DNA of 64,000 nt from Hericium rajendrae. Lineage: Eukaryota > Basidiomycota > Agaricomycetes > Russulales > Hericiaceae. The translations under genes and the position numbers were made by a program. The notes below the pieces were generated by a model. It made no database searches, was not told the DNA's origin, and worked only from the letters and a program-made list of their open reading frames with translations. The number at the start of each line of letters is the position of its first letter. Positions within the stretch are counted from its first letter, which is position 1. The stretch spans positions 1,178,001 to 1,242,000 of the forward strand of contig CM065884.1 in NCBI GenBank assembly GCA_033439255.1, written 5' to 3'. This document shows, one piece after another, positions 47,841 through 59,017 of this stretch.

Positions 47841-47923
47841 GATGTGGGGGCGGGGACAAGGAGCGGGCGAGTCCTCCGTCGGACTCGAGCAAGGGGACTT
47901 GATGATGACGTAAAAGGTCCTCG

Positions 47924-49906
47924 ATGCTTCCCAGAAAGCGGTCTACAAATACTGGGAGAGGGAGAGCTTGGATGGATGATCGCCCGCCATGGTCCACATC
48001 CTCCTCATCTCCCCTAAGGGCAACATGGGCTCCCGCTATTTCCCCCACCATGGCTACCTCGGCCTCACACCTATCACGGTCCAAGGCTGTAAGTATCCCC
48101 CGCTTCCTCCATCATCACACCCCACCAACCCATCTTCAGCCGTCTGCACTCGCATCGACTCCTGATGGAAAGCCTCTCTCTGCAAAATCTCTCACCGTCG
48201 CTGTCAGGTGCTACGAAACCCGCCACGGTCTCCGCGGCGCCGGTAACTCCAACATAATCGCAGAATATCCGCAGCTGCTCTGGCAAGCTCCCCCCACAGC
48301 CGACTCCGCCCCGCTCGCTGACTTCGAGGCTTCATTCCGCATCACCGTCCCGCGCGACGCTCCAGGTCATAGCACCGCGTACTACCAGGACTACCGCGTT
48401 TTTGGCGCGTCGAGGTTGGTCTGTTGCTTCCTCTGTCCTCTGTTCTTTTATATGCACTCATTCGGCCGCAGTCATAAACCATCCACACATCCCCGGCGTA
48501 GGAAACCGTCTCATCAAGTCTGCAGAACTCATATTTTACAGACATGATCTCCCATCATCCCTACCTACATCACCTGTCTTGCCCCATCCCGCCGCTTACC
48601 TACCTCATCGCACTACCAAGCCTCGGGCACCTGTTCTCCAATACCAGCTTTCCGATACCCTCTGATCCTGTGGGACCCCTTGATCTCGTCTCCATAGGTC
48701 TCTCCGTACGACCCGTCGACCCCGCCGTCTCCGTCCGCTCTGCCTCCCTTGTCGTTGAACGTCGTATCGAGATTCGCGATACCCCAGTCCTCTCGCCACT
48801 GCCCCCAATGTCGCCCACCCTCTCTTCCGCGTCTCCAGATCCTTCTGTTCCGCCCACCCCCTCATTCATGAATACCCTCTCCCCACCACTGCTCTCCCCG
48901 CCCACATCCCCCACCCTCCCCGTCCCTTCAAGCGCCGGCTACCCCAGCAACAGTTCCCTCACCGTCAATACCCTCCATTCTTCGGCCTCCTCGCACACCA
49001 TCGGGACAGTCAGCACGCCACCTCACAGACGCCATTACTCCGCCGTACGTCCTTCTCGCCTATATCCCCGCACGCGTCTCCGTCGCCCGCGCCGGACGCG
49101 GCGATTCTTGCAGTGTACACGCACACGGTGGCGGGCACTGAGTCCTCCTCGGGCCGCTTTGTTCGCGATCCGAAGACGGGCGTCTGGGCACGTACCCTGA
49201 CGCTGCAGTGGCCCGCACCGCGCAGCTCGACGCGCTGGGCGATCGGTGAGACGATGCGCACCGAGATGGCAAGCGTGACGTTCTGGGTGAAGGTCAAGGT
49301 ATACACCTCCCTTTCTCTGCACGTTCTCACGATGCTGATGCCGCACAGGTCATCGTGACTGGCCCCGCGGGCACGGACTCGCTCGATCTGCGTGAGCAGG
49401 CGCTTCGCGTCGCCACGACGAATACGGCCGACCGCCAGCTCGCGCTCTCAAAATATCATGCCTCCCTTGTGCCCTCGACGTCCATCCCACCACCGCCGCA
49501 AACCGCGGCACCCGCACGCGACCGCCGCCGCGAGTCGGAAGCCACGGGCAAGCGCATCAAGCACCGCGCGAGCGCGCGCCCTCACACCAGTTCCGGCCCC
49601 GCGCGGCCACACACGAGCGCGGGGCCGGGCGCGGCCGCAGCGCAGGGCGGGCTGGGGGCCGGTGTATGGCGCCCGGGCACGGCCGCAGCGGCGAGCCCGA
49701 GCCCGAGCGCAGAGCTCGAGCCGCGGTACGCATTGCACACCACGCGGCTGGACACGACGACGGGGCTGACGACGGTCGCGCCGCTCACGGCGATGGCGGA
49801 CATCGCGCATGTGCGCGCGTGGGAGGAGGAGCTCGCGCGCATCGAGCGCGAGAGCCGGAAGAGCAGCCGGCTGATGCGCATGGCTGCTGGGCTGCGTGTG
49901 GGGTGA
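47924..49906 (+). CDS. Arrestin-like trafficking adaptor
   Basis: An arrestin-fold protein (alpha-arrestin type), which in fungi links membrane transporters to Rsp5 ubiquitin ligase. The arrestin N domain shows SAKSLTVAVRCYETRHG, EYPQLLWQAP, FRITVPRDAPG and the AVINHPHIPGVGNRLIKSAE segment; the C domain shows SDPVGPLDLVSIGLSVRP, TGVWARTLTLQWPAP and TEMASVTFWVKVK. The tail is Ala/Pro/Ser-rich with two ARPHTS repeats and ends VRAWEEELARIERESRKSS. The start is uncertain: the frame is open from 47924, and ATG 48050 gives a shorter N-terminus. The frame shifts near 48400, 48650 and 49050, so exon borders there are not reliable. The stop is at 49904-49906. Confidence 0.75.
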
Positions 49907-51989
49907 GGTTCTGTTCTGTTCTGTTCTTGTTGTTCGACCAGGGTTGTCTGTGCCGTTATTTTGTTGTCTGTGTTGGCGTCTTGTGTATTTTATTATTTGT
50001 TGTACTGATACGCAGCATACCATAATACCCGCCCGTACCTCGCACCCTCGCACCTGCCCGCGCATTTCTTTCAATCGTAATTCCGCGACCGTGGTTCGCA
50101 TGGACTACTGTACATGCACGTACCCGTACAGACCCATTCCATCGTTAGTGCTCCATCGTCAGCGCGCTGATGCGCGTCCTCCCGGGCCCGCGCATCCAGC
50201 CCGATCGAGGTGAGTGTGCAAAACCTAAAGTGCTCTAGCCGGGGCGTCCACATGGCACGGATGGCATGACAGACTGCTGGATCGAAGGCGAAGCAGCCCG
50301 GTTGTCGGTGCGGTCGGTGCGGAGCCGGATGGCTGAGCTGCGTATGTCGTGAACTCGGGTCCGGTGCTCGGTACGTGGACGGAATGGTGCGTTGGCGGAC
50401 CGTTGCCAGTGGGGCGGTGGAAGGCGCGAATTAATGCAGTGGTGATGGAGGTGCTCGCGACGGTATGTCATGGTAGATGCTGACTGAGATACACTAGCTC
50501 GAGAGTATATCTGACAGGATGATGAGGTCTGTATCTCGACGTACATAGTCCAAATCAAACACATTCTTGACTTCATTTCCGTCTACGCCGGCGCACGCGG
50601 GAGTACAAAACCAGTACATACACACCACATAAGTCGCGAAAGACCTGAAATGCTCGCATTCATTCATTTGGGAACTCCTTGTGCCCTCCGGTCGGCCCTG
50701 CGGTCCGTGGCAACGCTGCAAGCAGCGCCTGCTGTCAAGTGAACATGGGACATGATATAGTAGATGTTGTTGCCATCGCGACGCGCCCATCGCAGGACCC
50801 ACTTAAAGAGACCTCGGAGATGTGGGTCGAGAGAGACGCACCAATTTGTGGCGCTCGATATACCCCACGATCAGTTACAGCGACGGGTCGCACGGTCAAG
50901 CTGCTTGGCCGACGAAAGCCGAAGTTTCATGCGCGCAAGTGAATCGAGCTCTGGAAGGACGGTCTACGGTGGTTGTTCACAGATGACCGAGGAGCGCCGC
51001 CCAAGAACGACGGAAGGCATCCTAGTGCGTCCTAGTAACAAATGTGCATGTCTTAGTGTCCGAGCCACAGGTTCCCCGAAGCACCAACGGCTGGTCGACG
51101 TCAGCGGCGCTCGGTCTTCCCATGACCCTGCGGCGCCGCGCAGCATCACATTCACTGAGCCTGCCATTTGGGGCGCAGGCGAGCCAGAAGAAACATGGTC
51201 AGGTGGACGCACGGGTATGGCCTGTCGAGACGACGCTGGGCCGGCCGCGCACGATTGGCCTGATAGCTGGGCGGGTCCGGGCTCGCCGGAGATGCTCCCG
51301 GCGCGTTCTTCGATGGGTCTTCGTTGCGATCGCGGAAGTCGAGGACGTTCTGCAGCCCTATTGGCTTGCGCTGGGCGCGTTACATAGGGTCTCGTAAGTA
51401 GGATTCGTGACTGGATATCAACTGTGACCTGGAGAATAGAATATGCCGATTAACAATAAATGGACTGCGAAAACTATGGACTTCCCGAGATGGTGATTTA
51501 ACAGGATCGTGATTTTGTGTCTGGGAAAACCCAGGGTTTGGCCTAGTAAAGCGCCTCGTGCGGTGATATGCAGAGTGCATTATTGCTCCAGGGTTAGAAT
51601 GTTCAGAAGAGAAGAGGCAATAATCAGAAGAGGCGTCGATGCCGTCCGTAATTATTTCTTTCCGAGCAAGTTGTAGGCAGGGGACCGCTGAGCACGTAGG
51701 ATAGCTGGTTTGTGTTATTAGAAATAGAATCAACAGGAAAGGGCAGCTCAGGCGAGGCGAGGACAAGAGCGTCAACTTCCAGTCAAGGAGCAGAACTTCA
51801 GAACAAGGTTCCGCCGAGACGAGGAGGACTCCAGCCGAGTTCCGGGAAGGCAACACTTGGAGTGACGGTACAGAACTTGTCTCAGGCACTCCTCACATTT
51901 GAAGCTTGACCATCCTCCTACTTCCGTTTCTGCAGTCCTTCCTTTCTCCGTACTTGCTGTCAGCATTTCGTCAAAAGAGCAGCGCCATC
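49907..51989. other. 2.1 kb intergenic region
   Basis: It starts with a (TTCTG)n tract at about 49909-49935. Open frames such as 50764-51387 and 51380-51889 overlap, show no conserved domain and no convincing splice chain. I see no RNA gene. It is the longest empty stretch in the window. Confidence 0.5.
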
Positions 51990-52681
51990 ATGTCTGGGAA
52001 AATGCCTTGGCTGCGACTCACCACGGTCTCCGCTGGAAGTACGCCGCATCATTCTTCGCACCGTAACATGTCGTGGTAATCGTATTGGAACCGCTCTGGT
52101 CTCGTCTCGCACCCCAAACTCGACTTCTCTGGAATTGCTTCGATTGACGATGTTCGTCATGGACGGATGATGTTGGCGGGTTGATAGTCATGATGCTGGG
52201 CTATGGTGTGATGAAAGGTGCGCACGGCCCAACTCTTCTGCGCCCGCACTTTCCTCATGCATTTGTTTGTCTACTCGTAATTTAGCTACCGTTCCGTCTC
52301 CGGAGGATACATACAACGTGAGTGCATCATCACCCGAGTAGCTGCGCGCGCCACATCGTCTCGGAAACCGCGGTCTTCGTGTCAATGTGTTCGAAGCAGC
52401 GGCACCATCTCTTGTTCGGATAGGCATATGCTCATTTAGATTTCTATCCCCATCGTCATCACAGGCGATGTCTCCGGATTTGAGACGGAAAGTGGACGCC
52501 AATCGCGCGGCGCGGATAGCTCTCGAGCAAGGCATACGGCAGCAGCAGGACGTCCAGGTGCGTATGCGTCCCCAAGGCACCGCAGTGATTGTTGCATGAT
52601 GCTCATTGATGCGATCTTATTCCGTAGAACGTTGACCCTCATTCTGCGAAACCGGTATGGGCCGATCCGAAGGCGAAGTGA
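51990..52681 (+). CDS. CBP4: CBP4-like cytochrome bc1 assembly factor (small, five exons)
   Basis: Five short exons at 51990-52038, 52188-52217, 52286-52317, 52465-52557 and 52628-52681 join with exact GT-AG borders and matching phases into an 85-residue protein with no internal stop. It starts MSGKMPWLRLTTVSAG, continues into a short hydrophobic segment (IMMLGYGVMKA), then TVPSPEDTYNAMSPDLRRKV and a charged helix, ending KPVWADPKAK. A membrane segment followed by a TxPTxEx(L/T)xxAxSPxLR motif and a charged helix is the CBP4 pattern; CBP4 is an inner-membrane factor needed to build mitochondrial complex III. The gene name rests on motif recall rather than alignment. The perfect exon phasing is strong support for a real gene. 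Confidence 0.72.
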
Positions 52682-53002
52682 GCGCTCTTCAGGTTGTTCG
52701 GTGGACGAGATGTGCACATTTGTATGATATTTCATGACATTAATACGCCATTTGTGGTGGCCTTGCATCCTTGGAGAGTCGAGACGTGATTTTATGCAGT
52801 GCGGTTAGCGATTGGCGAAATTAAGTATTGATCAACTTGCTAGATGATACCTTATAGCGGACATCATAGAAGAGGTTCCATAGTGAGGCCTTCCATGGAA
52901 ACTCCAACTGGTTTACACCCTAAATCCCGGAGGTCCGAATTCCAACCCTGATGATACGGCTACAATAGAGTATGTACAAAAAAAAAAAATCTGACGGAGA
53001 GG
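52682..53002. other. convergent intergenic gap
   Basis: It lies between the stops of the CBP4-like gene and RFC2. An A tract at about 52979-52988 lies near the RFC2 3' side. Nothing else is seen. Confidence 0.5.
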
Positions 53003-54399
53003 TCATGATGACACCGCCTTGTTCACACGAAGCGCAACTTCCAAGATCCACAGCTCCTCATCAGCGCCGTCGACAAGAGCCTTATCCGCCTCAGCCATCA
53101 CCAACGCACAGCTCGCTTTCTGGCGTGCCCCCAGCGTTGGATGCAAAATAATGAGGTCATGCAGCTGGATCGACGCGTTAACCCGGAGTCGCACAAAAAG
53201 GGCGTGAAGCCGCTCACCTGTGTTAGCACCTGGGACGCCGAATACCCCTCCCGCATCAGCACGCGCACCTTCTCCCGAATCAGATCGAAGCCGCGCAGCG
53301 CCCCAGCGCCGCCCGCGTCCATCGCCACATCGCCGTCCTCATCCACGCCCGCGGGCACCTCGATGCCGAGCGCGCGCGCAAATGAGTTGACGACCGTGTC
53401 AGGCACGACGCCTGCGATCTCCTGAATGTCGCGCGGCGTGATGGGCGCGGGCGGGACGCTCGCGGCGGAGAGGCGCGCGGCGGACTGCATGTAGGTGATG
53501 GCGCGGCGGAGGTCGCCGGAAGAGGTGGAGATGAGCGCCGAGATGACGGGCGCGGTGACGGGAACTTGTTCGGTGGCGGCGATGTACTCGAGACGCGTGG
53601 AGGCGGATGAGGAGTCCAGCGGTTTGAAGCGGAATTTGGAACAACGGGAAGCTAGTGGCTCGATTATCCTGCGAGGTACTGTGAGTTATGGAAGCAAGCG
53701 GTATGTGTAATGCACATACCTGGTCACATAATTGCAGACGAGGCAGAACCGGGTTATTCGTGCGTAGTTCTCCATGATCCGCCTCAGTGCCGCCTGTGCA
53801 TCCTGAGTCATGCTATCTGCCTCGTCTAAAATGATGATTTTGTATGGTGGACATGGATATGATTTCCCGTCCGAGGCGATGGTCTGTGCTCGGGGTGTTT
53901 GTCGTGCGAAGTTCTTGATTTTCTCTCTGACGATCGAGATACCGCGCTCGTCTGACGCGTTCAGTTCAAGGACTCTTGTGCGAAAGTTGTCGGGACTGTC
54001 ATTGACATGAGTTATGTCCGTAATATTGCAGAAAGAGCGGACGTACCCAAAGAGTTGCCGTGCAAGAGCGAGGATTGTGGATGTTTTACCTGTCCCTGGT
54101 GGACCATAGAACAGCATGTGCGGGAGCTGCAACAATCAGACGTGTCTTCTTCCAGAAAATCAAGACAGACTCACATTTGTGGAAGTGAGTGTCTTCTCCA
54201 GAACTGCGACTATATGTTCTTGCGCCGACACGTCCTCAATGGTTTTTGGACGGCTATCGAACAATGTGAGATAACCTCTCACCTACCGATACAGCGGAAC
54301 TCACTATTTTTCCACCCATGGCTGCAGGTTCGTGTCGACTACGTGCTTCTCTGTAGCCTTCTTCGCGTTGGGCTTGACCTGGAAGAAGCTGGAGGCCAT
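53003..54399 (-). CDS. RFC2: Replication factor C subunit 2 (human RFC4 type)
   Basis: Small clamp-loader subunit that, with the other RFC subunits, loads PCNA. ATG at 54397-54399 gives [20 protein letters not shown] and QPWVEK, then the RPK box in the next exon. AAA+ motifs are [18 protein letters not shown] (Walker A), [39 protein letters not shown] (Walker B, DEAD) and [16 protein letters not shown], then [14 protein letters not shown] carrying the SRC motif with the arginine finger. The C-terminal collar shows [17 protein letters not shown] and GVVPDTVV. About seven exons; the stop is at 53003-53005. It is transcribed divergently from the CAF-1 large-subunit gene across a promoter with three ACGCGT boxes. 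Confidence 0.96.
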
Positions 54400-54588
54400 G
54401 GAGTCAGTCAGGATGGAGGTGCCAGAAGCGCAACACGAAACGCGTGACGCGTCGCGTATGACATTGGACGCGTCGTGGCGCAATTCCCACGGTCCGGGCT
54501 GTTGCCGAAAACGCGCTCTCTCGACGCGCCCTGGTAACTCGTCCTCATCACCAACACTCTATACCTCGTGAACTTGTCGTCACATATC
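54400..54588. promoter_or_regulatory. shared RFC2/CAF-1 promoter with three MCB (ACGCGT) boxes
   Basis: Perfect ACGCGT sits at 54440-54445, 54447-54452 and 54468-54473; near matches ACGCGC sit at 54511-54516 and 54524-54529. ACGCGT is the MCB element bound by MBF (Mbp1/Swi6 type) at G1/S in fungi. Being palindromic, it can serve both directions. The two start codons are 189 bp apart. Confidence 0.75.
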
Positions 54589-57460
54589 ATGGCCGATTCT
54601 GAAACGTCGAAAGGTAAGCGTATCTAAAATCATTTTTTGTTCTCAAAAGTCAATTCTTCGCTAGGGAAAGCGGAAGCGTCCACGTCAAATGGTGAGTGAT
54701 AAACCACGCGTCGAATGACTCGCGAAAGGCGATTGAACGCGTTATTTCACAGGGAAGCTGGAGAAAAAGGCATTGGTCGAGATTAAGAACGGAAAGATAC
54801 TGTTTCGGCAGAAGTCTATGTCATTTGAGAAGGCAACAGAGACCATGCAAGGTACGCCCCAATCCAGCACATGGATGTTGCTATCGGACGGACGAACTGA
54901 CTATCTACGTGGATTCCTTCAGAAATGGTAAAGTTCCGTGAATATCTAGAGCAGATGATTGAGAAGGAAGAATCACCACTCTTGTCAATACCAACGGAGC
55001 ACACGCCATTTATCGCGAAATTCGTCCAGGAGAGGTATGCTGTTTCCATTCCTTTCGTATTCAAACTATTGTGAACCCATTTACCCGAAACAGTGACAAA
55101 ACAGTCAACTATTTGGCAAAGCATATTCAATTGGAAGTTGTTCCAGCCCCGGAAGACGAAGATGAGGAGCCAACGACACGTCCAAACGTTCTGCCGATCG
55201 AGACAATAGAGGCCACTATCAAGTCAGTGGCGAACCGCGTGAACTACGGAATCGATGTTGCCAGCGCGAAGGTTCCGGCATCATTGTGCGTTTGGAGGTG
55301 GGAAGTCAAAAGTGAATACCGCGACTGGCTTCCAAAGCTTCGCGAGACAAGATTGACGCACGGCTCGCCGAGAGAATTCAGGTGAGTCCAATTGTTCTAT
55401 TTCGACACAATTATCAATGCGACATCTTTTACGCCAGGGCAAGAAAGAGTTGCTGGCATTGTTCGACGCCTTGCCAGACAGCGAGCGCGATGCGATGCTA
55501 GGTGTCAAGGCTGGGACCAAGACCGCTCAGTCGAAGCTCCAACCTCTAGTCCGTGCGCTCTCGAATGACGCCAAATCACGACCTCCGTCAACGTCTCCAG
55601 CCAAAACCCGTGGCGAGAAAACTGACGCCGAAGAAAGCGAGAACGATGTTGCACAGAAAGCTAACGGGCGCAAGAAAGCAGTTGACCCTGAGAAGGCAGC
55701 TGAGCGGGCAGCAAAGGTCGGTCTATATCCATTCTTCCAAGTGAGTATGACTGCAACTGCGAATATTTCAGGAGAAGGAGCGGCTGGAAAAGAAGATGGC
55801 TAAGGCAGAAAAGGAAAAGAAGGAGAAAGAGGCTCAGAACAAGTCTCGCTCTATCATGGCGAGCTTCTTCGGCAAGCCCAAAGTCTCGAAGTCGACATCT
55901 TCATCACCCATGAAGCAGCCCGCGACAGCGTCCAGCAGCAAGATCTCTATTTCGGACTTCGACAGGGCGTTCAGGCCTTTCGTGATGAAGAAAGATTCTG
56001 AGCTTGCTCCCGCCAATTGGTTCCAGGAGTCGAAGAAGGGAAAGAACAGGATGGTTGGCGATGTTATTGTTATTGGAGATGACGAGGACGAGGACGAGCG
56101 AAGTCGGAAAATGGAGACCGAAGTAGACGTGGAGCCGATGAGCCCGAAATGTTTGTACATCCTCTTCTCACCAGCTTTGCTACTCATATTGTCCGACAGC
56201 CCATCTTAAATGCGCCGTTTCCTCGCTGCCTCCTGCATCAGACCTGTCTTGCGTGCCACGACGCGCGAAGCATGGACATGCCTTCAAAACTTATCACCCC
56301 GATCCAGTCCGCGCAGTACTCACGCGACTGTCCGAAGCTGAGCTTTCAGATGACACCGCAGCTGTCCGCTCGCTCCTTGCCCAACTACGCGACAGAGTTG
56401 CGCTTCCCGCGAAGGTCCTCATCTTCCAGGAAGACGCGCGTCCGGGTTACTTTGGTACGTTCACGCGTCGTTCTCGCGTCATCGGTCCGCGCACGCCATT
56501 CGCGCGGGATGATGTGGCTATCGACTACGCGTACGACAGCGGGGAGGAGTGGGGCGAAGAGGAGGCCGGGGGCGATGATGTCGCTGAGGTGAGTGACGAG
56601 GACAAGGATGAAGACGAGGGATCGTCGGATATGGATGACTGGCTCGTGGATGATGACGAAGTGGAGGCCGTCACACCCATCGAGGAACGCGAGGGAATGG
56701 ATGCGTTCCCGTTCCCGCCTCTGCCTGAGCAGACGAAAGGCAAGCGGAAACAAGGACGCCGTCAAGGAAACGGAGGAGACGAATGCAAAGAAAAGAAAGC
56801 TTGTGATACCGCTCGTGCCATTTACCAAGGGCCCATGCTGGGAGAACCAGATCGGAACGTGCGAATACGACCTTTTCAAACAATACCGAATCCAGTTCTT
56901 TAATGGTAAGCGTCCTTAAATAGTGACCGTCCGTTATCTATGCTCAATCCCTTTGAAGATACCCCTTATCCCATCGACCCTTTCACCTTTGTGTCAACGC
57001 CGATCGATGTAGCGAAACAAACACTGAAGCCTGCGACGTCAGAGTCTGTCTTCGTCATGCCTGCTCTACCAGCGCATGTTCTCAGCGCCTCCAATACCTC
57101 ATCAAGCGCATCATCAAGCGCATCATCGTCACCTATTATCGGTGCTCAGCAGGCTAAGCGGCCACCACCACCTCCCAAGACTCCATTCCCCGATATTCAC
57201 ATGTCATTCCTCCTGACGAAAATATCCTCACTCGGAACTAGCAGCCTGGCTGTCCTCGTGGATTCGATACACCAGGATCTGAAGGCCCACAAGGTGAAGA
57301 AGAACGCTATCGAGGTGAAGGTGCGCGAGATATGTGTGAAGGACCATCGTAAAGTGTGGGTCGTCAAAGATGATGTCAAGGTCAGTTCCCTCTATGCAAG
57401 TCGGTTCTTCTGATGTTGATTGCTTGCCAGGCATCGCACGGGCTCATTGGTAGTTCCTAA
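54589..57460 (+). CDS. Chromatin assembly factor 1 large subunit (p150/Cac1)
   Basis: Histone H3-H4 chaperone subunit that binds PCNA and deposits nucleosomes behind the fork. ATG at 54589 begins ADSETSKGKAEASTSNGK. A long Lys/Glu-rich (KER) stretch, EKERLEKKMAKAEKEKKEKE, is followed by SIMASFFGKPK, a PIP-box-like SFFGK. Then comes the conserved p150 domain, FDRAFRPFVMKKDSELAP and VLIFQEDARPGYFGTF, and the acidic domain with AIDYAYDSGEEW and DDWLVDDDE. The C-terminus (SFLLTKISSLGTSSLAVL and a winged-helix-like VREICVKDHRKVWVVKDDVK) ends GLIGSS at 57458-57460. About ten exons. Near 56750 the frame shifts by one (one extra or two missing bases) before NKDAVKETEETNAKKRKL. Confidence 0.93.
57100..57132 (+). 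repeat. short Ser/Ala repeat in the CAF-1 coding sequence
   Basis: TCATCAAGCGCA units repeat in tandem and encode SSSASSSASSS. It is a small in-frame minisatellite in a linker. Confidence 0.8.
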
Positions 57461-57720
57461 AGCGAATGAATTCTCAATGGATGTTGGTTCCAACCCATCC
57501 GTAACTGCTCCGCACTATTCATGGTGTATAATACCGAGTTTATTCCCAATTATTGCTGCTATTCCAGACCATCCTTATTGGCTTTCTTGCATACTTATTT
57601 ATTCCACCTGCGATCCCCATAGTCTTGTATATAATTGTTTAAACATACAAATGAAATCATACATGTTCCTCAACACAAGCAACATAATAAATCTGTACAT
57701 CAAGCACCCCATGAAACCAA

Positions 57721-58576
57721 TCATGAAGCAGCCAGCTTCCACAAGGTATCCGATGTCTCGGATGGCGACCGACCCTCATCCATCCTGACAACATGAATAT
57801 CGCCGGACTCGCCCTCTGAAGACGCCAGATGCGAAAGCGCCGAGGAGCACGTCAACCAGATATCAAGGCTACTCAGAAGAATGAGCAGTACGCACTGACA
57901 ATGATCTCCTCGGCCTTTAACCTCTTGTTCAGGACTGGCTGGAGGCCCATGCTCTTGTAGATCTGCAATCGGATCCTGGTGTCCAACCCTCGTCAGTTAG
58001 GGTCCTGCCCATGTCAGCCGTGATGGCACTCACGCCGCGCCATCCATGTCGTGCTCCGCGGCTGGATCCTTCCCCTCTAGCATCCGCACCTCCTCCTTCA
58101 GCCGCGCGAGCTCCGACTCCTTGCTCGACAGCGCGCTCTCCGCATCGTTGACCGCTTTCATGAGCGAGAGGCGCGTGGCGTCGAGCTGGTTCAGGTTGTC
58201 GGCGTGCTGCTCCGCTGAGGGTACGGTGGGTGGGCGGGTAGATGAGGTGCGTGCTGAGTCGAAGATCTTGGCGAGTGCTGGAGCGAGTAGTTGAAGATGA
58301 GTTCGGGTGGATGGAGGCGAGATTGTGGATGGATAACATTCGGGCATACCTTTCAGATTTGCATGTGCCTCCTCGAGTTCCTTTCGCCGCGCCGCTGCCC
58401 GGACGGCCATTTGCTCCTCGGCAGCGGCAATGGTTAGGTAGTCTTCTTCTGGGTCGATGACGGGACCCATGTTGCGCACGATGTTACTGTCTTTCCCAAA
58501 AATTTGTCAGAAATGATGCTGAAAACACAAAAGGGTATTCGAGTTACATGGCTTCCTGCATGTCTATTGTCGACAT
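57721..58576 (-). CDS. SPC24: Kinetochore protein Spc24
   Basis: Subunit of the Ndc80 complex, which links kinetochores to microtubules. ATG at 58574-58576 opens MSTIDMQEA, spliced to INIVRNMGPVIDPEEDYLTI. A long coiled coil (AAEEQMAVRAAARRKELEEA and later ESALSSKESELARLKEEVRM) leads to the small globular C-domain RLQIYKSMGLQPVLNKRLKA. The last exon (GESGDIHVVRMDEGRSPS, ending TLWKLAAS) is too short to be obvious as an ORF; it ends with TGA at 57721-57723. The Leu-Trp-Lys-Leu-Ala ending is characteristic of fungal Spc24. The final splice (about 57860-57930) does not join in phase with the sites I can see, so its border is uncertain. It is convergent with the CAF-1 gene. Confidence 0.82.
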
Positions 58577-59017
58577 CTTGATGAAAGCTCAGCAAGTCAG
58601 ATATCAAAGGTAGATGACTATGTGTGTTAGTATGGAAAGAACAAAGTAAGGATGCGATGGACGTTGAGCAGATGTTGGTTGATTGTCGAGAGGGTCGCGA
58701 CTCTTACGGCTCGCGCGATCAGGTGGTTTGTGACGTCACGCGCTGGAAATGAAAAACACTGAACAGCTTCAAAATGTCTGCAAGCAAATCGTAAAGAAAA
58801 TAGTACATAGGTCCATGTAACTACAAAATTCACCGTATACAGGGATACTAAGGGTCTGTGTATACCCAACCAGACTACAACGAAAGTGACGGTGAAGAGG
58901 AGTAAATAGTACAATATTTAAGGATTACTTTCAAACGCTACACGGGCATCTCGAAGGCAAGTATGGTAAGAAAGTACGGCAAACAGTGCGAGGAAATAGA
59001 TACACATTCCGCTTAAT
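58577..59017. other. intergenic; edge of a tandem duplication
   Basis: It holds the SPC24 promoter and the 3' flank of the first reductase copy. The segment around 58725-58760 (a CAGGTGG..TGTGACGTCACGCG stretch) matches 60480-60520 upstream of that copy, so the duplicated unit extends beyond the coding region. A 95-codon minus-strand ORF at 58627-58914 is not believed to be real. Confidence 0.6.

Noticed and set aside
50119-51889. Several 80-200 codon ORFs in the 2 kb gap
   Set aside because: There is no recognisable domain, no consistent splice chain and conflicting frames on both strands.
58627-58914. 95-codon minus-strand ORF with hydrophobic residues
   Set aside because: It overlaps duplicated non-coding flank, lacks homology to the equivalent stretch upstream of copy A as protein, and has no start context or splice partner.
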